A stretch of 64,000 bases of DNA from Siphlonurus alternatus. Lineage: Eukaryota; Arthropoda; Insecta; Ephemeroptera; Siphlonuridae. The stretch lies in contig OX463780.1 in the NCBI GenBank assembly GCA_949825025.1, forward strand, positions 41,768,979 to 41,832,978, written 5' to 3'. The notes below the pieces were generated by a model. It ran no database searches. It saw only the letters and a program-made list of their open reading frames with translations, and was not told the origin of the DNA. How positions within the stretch are numbered: the first letter of the stretch is position 1; every line of letters starts with the position of its first letter. The translations under genes were made by a program, and so were the position numbers. Shown piece after piece: positions 57,991 to 64,000 of this stretch.

Positions 57991-59379
57991 AGAAATATAA
58001 AAAAACAACTATTATTCTTATATGTACATAATAATATAATACGTGATTACATCATGTTATATACGGAGAGAGATCATCGTGTAAAGTGAGCCCTAAGGGG
58101 TCAAAGTTCATTCTAAAAGCTTGACCCAAAGCTGTGGCTGACATTACTAGCAAAACATATTCACAGTTGAATGAACTATATAAATTTGATAGGGGATATA
58201 AGATTAAAATGTGGAATGCGCTTGCGTGTATATACATAAAAAAAAGAAAGCTGAATTGTGTGGGTGTGCAATGTAGTAACTATCAAGAATAGCAAGCGCT
58301 TATCAATTTATTTCTTCTTCTTATCTCAATCTCCTCCCTCTTGTATAAATACCATACAGTATTTTTCTATTTAATGCAGCTGTATGTGTACGTATAAAGT
58401 CCAGATGCATAATAAACTTCCAACCCTCAACACTATCAAAAGTCTTTCTCTCTTTATAAAAAAGTTATAGGTTGGAAAACGTGATGTTCCATATTATAGG
58501 ATATAAGAGATTTCCTCCTAGTTTAGATGTTAGCCACCCGATAACGGCGCCATCGAATTAATTCTGCTAGCCTAAACTTGAATTGAGTCTGTCTGGCAGA
58601 CTGGCAAGCATGCATGCAGTAACTAGGGGTAAATTCACCCACGCTTGCATAACCTCCCTAACATATAACCCCTGTATATATAAACTTACCGCTCCATCCC
58701 TCCCCCTCTTACATTAAGCGCCAAATTAGCCGTCCTGATTATTGTTGCACTTTGCAAGATAAAGGAAGGGAGGGGGGACCTTAGTTGAGCTTTAATAGAT
58801 TTTCTGCTCAATGGTATAGCATGTTTATTCCCGGGGCAATTTACTTTCGTGGTCAGTTGCAATTGAAAAGAAGTAAAAATCTACTCAACTGTATGTTTAT
58901 TTCCATCACACACTTAGACCATCAAGGGTAGATAACAAGAAAAAAATACGATATAAGAACCATGATCCATCAAACACAAATTCATTGCAGTGAAAATTTT
59001 ACCGTATATGTAGACATCACGAGCATATTATATAATAATAACGTTCATATTTAATATTTCAACTCAATGAAACAGGAAGTTCGTTTTTTTAATCTACAAT
59101 AAAAGGATATGTTTTAGACATAATCTTTGTATAAGAAGTACCTCATATTGAAGAATTATGACGGCTGAAGAGAGAGAAAAAAAAAATCTCAAGTCTATTC
59201 AAATAATACTTGAACACATGCCATAAGTTTATGTGTGTATACATATGAAACCTCAGCTTATAAGAAACTTTACTATTAATAAGGACCTGCAATAAAATTA
59301 TAAATAAGCATTTAGTGATCATTTGAAACGTTTTTCAATCAGTAAATTTTTGTACACTCGTCACCTCGGAAAAATTCTC

Positions 59380-59524
59380 TTTGCAGTCTTGTTACTCACC
59401 ATGTCCTGTGTTATTCTTAAGGGGCATGGTGATTAACAAAGATGCAAAGGATAATTTTCTAAGGCAACGATCGACTGTACAAACAATAATAAATTGTTCG
59501 TTTGCAGTCTTGTTAATCTCCACG
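59380..59524. repeat. Three copies of a 24-bp unit, two direct and one inverted
   Basis: Units at 59380-59403 (+), 59425-59448 (-) and 59501-59524 (+) share TTTGCA, a CTTGTTA-like centre and a CTCACCATG-like end. Plus-strand units agree at 21 of 24 positions; the inverted one agrees with the first at 20 of 24. The spacing and mixed orientation fit a homotypic regulatory cluster or a degraded element. Confidence 0.55.
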
Positions 59525-61115
59525 CGCACGCCTTATGTGTATGCAACCTAAACTACATTCACGAGATACATGAAAATAAGTGTACGAAAATTTACATACC
59601 AAATGGATAATCTCTGTATACACACGGCGTAGAGACTAATATTAAGGCTACTACAAATGGACACACTATATGATTGTTTACATGCAGAGTAAGTCATAAA
59701 GTTTAAAGAGCATTTGTCTGTTTGTGCAGCATGTATATATGCTATCTATACTGTATATACGTCCCATAATAAACAATAATGTTGACTATGACTGTAGAGT
59801 ATACAGTATACAGTGTATAGTATACAGTGTATACTCAATTTATAAAAATCCTCTTCTGAATGTATGCAGCTTTATTTCACCCTGATAGTAGGCAACCAGC
59901 ATTGTCCGCCCAGTTCAGAATCAGAATAAGCAATTCTTTATATTTCAATTTCACATAATACAAAATAAAAGCAAAGTTAGGATTCAAAGCAACATCATCT
60001 CTACCTGCAGGGTTTTACAATTTAGTGAGCAGTTCGTGCATTTGTCAATGCTGGCTGCCTATCTTCACGGCGAAACTGCTACATTTAGAACATTAGGTAT
60101 TTTTTACTTACAGTATTACCTATATTTTATACACTTTATATTATAAAATACGTATTATATATACTTCTTTGAGTCTTGAAATAAATTTATTTTTCATACT
60201 GTTGTGTAAAGGTTAATATATATGTTGTATTAAAACCGACATGAAAAAAGAAAAAAAAAAGTAAGACTAAATTCATGACAAAGAGTTAAATATTTCATTT
60301 TTATATTTCATATAGTCTTTTCTTCTTTTTTACTTTAACTGCAATGCGCACCAGTGTCGTGTTTTTTTATATTATATATACATATATATACTTTTTTATT
60401 TGTTCTTTTTTCACATTCTTCTTTTCTTTTTTGTTCCAAAAATATAAAATCCTTTTTGCGTTGGAGTGGTATATATAGCTGCTGAGCTGGTCTGTTCTGT
60501 CGTCGTCATGTATATGCTTGAATGGCGCTCTGTTTCTCTCGCTTGCTCCATGGCGCTACACTGCATGAAGAGAGAGAGAGAAAACGTCGTGAGAGCGAGT
60601 AAGGAAGCAGCAAGCGCGTGCATTATCCCTCGTTGTTTGATCTCTGAAGCAGCCATTGTTCTCCAGCAGGCACCACTCAGCACTGTTCTATACACTGTAT
60701 ATATATTCCCGAGCAAGGAACCACTGTCGTGAGAACTCTCTCTCTCTCTCTCTTTAGCTACATTCTATCCAGTAGACAATACAACCTAATCATTATACAT
60801 TTGTATGCCTAGCACACAATCATCTTAAAGGTAACAAAGTGTATGATTAGGAAGATCTATATATATTACAACTACATAGTGATAGCAAGAAAAATAAGAT
60901 TTTGTTTTTTTTTACTTTTTTTATCATGTATATTATTCCTTCTTAGCTAATGAAGCGTCAGAGATGCGGCGGGGTGGGTTATAAAGCGAGTATAAAGTTA
61001 GGGAGAAAGAGCTTGGATCGTGCTCAAGTCCCTACAAGCGACACAGCTTCTGTCTACCCGCCAGCCAGCCGCTAGCTGACGTGCCGAACGTCTAATTGCG
61101 AAGCTATGGGGGAGT

Positions 61116-61249
<134 letters not shown>

Positions 61250-62277
61250 CATAAAAACAAAGCCCATCATAGCTTGCTTGTGTTTCTCATCATGATGTCA
61301 GTATAGAGGGGATGATTATATAGGTGGGGGGGGGGACTTAAATATTAAAGAAATTTGACTTTATATCTAGCTTTACACGATACTTATATATTTATATTAT
61401 ATAATGACTTATAATATTACGTACTTCCTAACTTCCATAGACTTGGTGTTTTATCGGGCTTGAGGGCAAAGCACTTAAAAAAAAACATCACAAAGATTCT
61501 TGTACTCTCTCACTCTAGGATTCTGTTCTTATTCTTGTGCAAACGTGGCTCACTAGAAGGTATATATATAGAGAACTTGTGTATATGGAGGAGGGTATAT
61601 CGATGTGCTTGCAGCTCCCGAGAGCACCTCCTTGACAGGCGAGCCTCCTGAGGCTCTTCTCTATCTCTCTGCCCGTGCTCACAGCCTCTTGATGGCTTAG
61701 CTCGCAAGTAGGAGGGAGGAGAACTTGCTGCTGCTACTGATGGTCTTGTTCGCGAGGACGCACGCGACCCCGCCCACCACCGAGCACCGTGTTCACCCTG
61801 CGGCTATCAGTCTGTAATTAAGACCGTCTCAACAACACAGACATACTCGGAACATCTTCTAAAGTCGACAAACAACCTTCTATACTATTTACAGCTTATA
61901 AAAAAAATTAACTAATTTTTAATTAAAAATATATCATATTAACAAACGATGCAGATTTTAAAATGTAAATTTATAAAACATATATATGCAATTGTTATTT
62001 ATATAATAATAGTTCATTTATGTACTATATAGGAAATATTATATATATATATATATATATGTATAAATAAATATAAATAAATAAATATATAATTTACGTA
62101 CTTTTAATAGAAATGCGTCTACTTTCCAAACTTTATTTTCAAGAATATTTATCATTAACTTTATTGCTTTTATCATGCAATAAAATGTACGTACGTTAAG
62201 TGTCACGTACATTGCAATAAATATATTTATGGGAAATTGAAAAAGAGGTACGTCTGCCATGTGGAGCTGCTTATTAA

Positions 62278-62325
62278 ATAATAATAATAATAATAATAAT
62301 AATATATATATATATATATATATAA
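62278..62325. repeat. (AAT)n followed by (TA)n
   Basis: Compound microsatellite, about 25 bp of AAT repeats then about 23 bp of TA. Confidence 0.95.
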
Positions 62326-64000
62326 TTTTTAATAATTTTATAATATAATTTAATGGAAAAAAGTATTTTAAATGCTATATGATAATAATGCTAATAGTCT
62401 TTCATTGTGATATTAATAAATAATGCATACAGCAATAGCATCATGCATGACAATACACGGCGGGCTTAGAGGTGTAGTGCGCGTGCTCGCTGATTAGCCT
62501 GTGCGGGCATGCAGTCACGCCCGCGGACACAATTTGTCCCTTCTCATGCACCGGGGCTGGCGGTTGTTATCTCGCCGTGATAAGAGGACTCTCCGCAACT
62601 TACGTTGTGAGTCAGCCAGGAGATTGGAGAAAAAAATTATTTCTGTTGGTTCTTTTTCAATAATTTCAAAATTTGTGCAGCCAAGGAAGCATGCAGCGAC
62701 TAATTAATTAAAGCAAGCTAGAAGACTACACAAAAAGACTTGTATATATTATTGATATTCATTATTTAAATATAATTATTATGGTTGATATTTTTGCAGA
62801 CCTTACAACAATCAAAGTACATTAGTTTGTAGTTCTGAAGCGTAATTTATATACAATAAATAAAACTATATAATAATTCCAGCTAGAAATTTAATGCTCA
62901 ACAACAAATTATGAATGATTAATTTTACTATTATCATATACAGATAATTGCTCTGCAAATAATAGTTGCACATTCTCTTGTACAATTAATACAAAATTTA
63001 CTATTCAATAATCCATTGGATTAATAATTTTAATATTTTACAAAAATGTATACTATTAGAATATAACACCAATAAAATAATTTTTTTTTTCTGAATATCA
63101 TTTTACTAAAAGTTAAATAAAAGGAGAAAATAAAGAGATTGATAAAAGGGAAATATAAAGATGGTATAAAGCATTGATGGAGGAGGTTAGGGGGAGGAGG
63201 GGGGGGGGGTCGTCTTTTTTTTTATATTTTTCACTGCTTCTTACTATATATACGCGAGTAAGCAGTATAGGTATATAGGTAGGTTGAAACTGGAGTGCTC
63301 TACAGAATATAGCTGGAGTGCGGCAGCCAGTGGAGAGGAGGAGGACGGAAGTGAAGCTTGCTTCAACCAGCCAGCATACTGCTACGATCTTTTGGTGTAG
63401 AGAAAGAGGAGGAGGAGGAGGGTGTATAGCTTGATACCAGCAGTCGAAGGTTGTTTGACAAGACTTTTTTCCCTCTATAAAACTCTGATCTCACTTTTTT
63501 TTTTTTTATTCATACAATTTTTTTTTCTTGTTGCTAATGGCTTTTAGTCTGTCAGTAATCGCCATGGTGGCTGCATGGTGCTCACCAGCATTCAGCGTTC
63601 ATTGTGTCGCCTCCTCCCTGTCTGTATATACGCAACACAATGTATCCACTAATGACGAGCTGCTGTGTATATCAGACTTAAATATTATACTGTTCTTCTA
63701 CTTGCTGTAATTTAAACTAATTCATGGAATTTATTAAATAAAATGCATATATATATAATATTATATTATTTACATTTAATATAGCTTGCTTCGAATATAC
63801 TATATAAATTAAGTCATATAAAATTGATTCATCACAAATTCATATCATGTATGGTGTGTAAATATATTTATACAACTATATAATTGTAATAGATTTTAAT
63901 AAAGTCAGTTTCAGATTTAAAATATTTTAAATTCTTTTTACATGTATTTTATATAGCAAAATTAGCGTGAGAAGATAAAAAAATAAATTAACTGTATTGC

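Noticed and set aside
59925..59960. Possible further LINE tail (CAGAATCAGAATAAGCAATTC)
   Set aside because: Only loosely like the GAATA tail at 49.7 kb, with no hairpin or UTR match.

Overview
This is an AT-rich eukaryotic window from an animal, most likely an arthropod and plausibly an insect. The species cannot be named from the sequence. The evidence is a spliced NK2-class homeobox gene whose homeodomain and flanking motifs read as an arthropod scarecrow / Nkx2.1 (NK2.1) protein, very long GA/CT and TA microsatellites, and remnants of several eukaryotic transposon classes. There is no prokaryotic gene organisation.

The first 20 kb hold the only host gene I can support. Four plus-strand exons (2411-2571, 5018-5113, 12978-13064, 18434-18811) have canonical splice sites and compatible phases. 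Together they encode a pre-homeodomain segment, a homeodomain cut into three pieces, the NK2-specific domain, a polyglutamine-rich tail and a C-terminal QGRAW. The start codon and the N-terminal (TN-motif) exon are not visible and should lie upstream of position 1. The 3' UTR probably ends near 20.35 kb. Introns 2 and 3 carry foldback MITEs, microsatellites, and short G+C-richer blocks with dense transcription-factor-like motifs: an Otx/POU-like cluster just after exon 5018-5113, and an X-box/YY1/CRE-like block at 15.65-15.84 kb.

From about 20.4 to 64 kb there is no convincing host coding sequence. The region is an AT-rich desert broken by G+C-richer islands of 150-400 bp, several with X-box, CCAAT, TATA or G-quadruplex-like signals. 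GA/CT arrays occur throughout and often lie beside these islands. Mobile DNA includes a probable 486-bp solo LTR (23.7 kb), a 1.7-kb near-perfect foldback with two tRNA-like modules (34.07-35.77 kb), three copies of a smaller foldback MITE sharing its core (6.6, 8.5, 36.3 kb), a 43-bp hAT-type MITE with perfect 8-bp target duplication (48.0 kb), a 5'-truncated non-LTR retrotransposon with a long open reverse-transcriptase frame (49.6-52.0 kb, minus strand), and two 3'-end fragments of another retroposon with CAAT-type tails (10.6 and 57.3 kb).

The desert looks like the regulatory landscape of a developmental regulator, but that is inference. The least-explained observations are the tRNA-bearing foldback and its kinship with the small MITEs, the excess of RFX X-box-like sites, the paired X-boxes upstream of a short GC-rich ORF at 54.7 kb, and three copies of a 24-bp unit at 59.4-59.5 kb.
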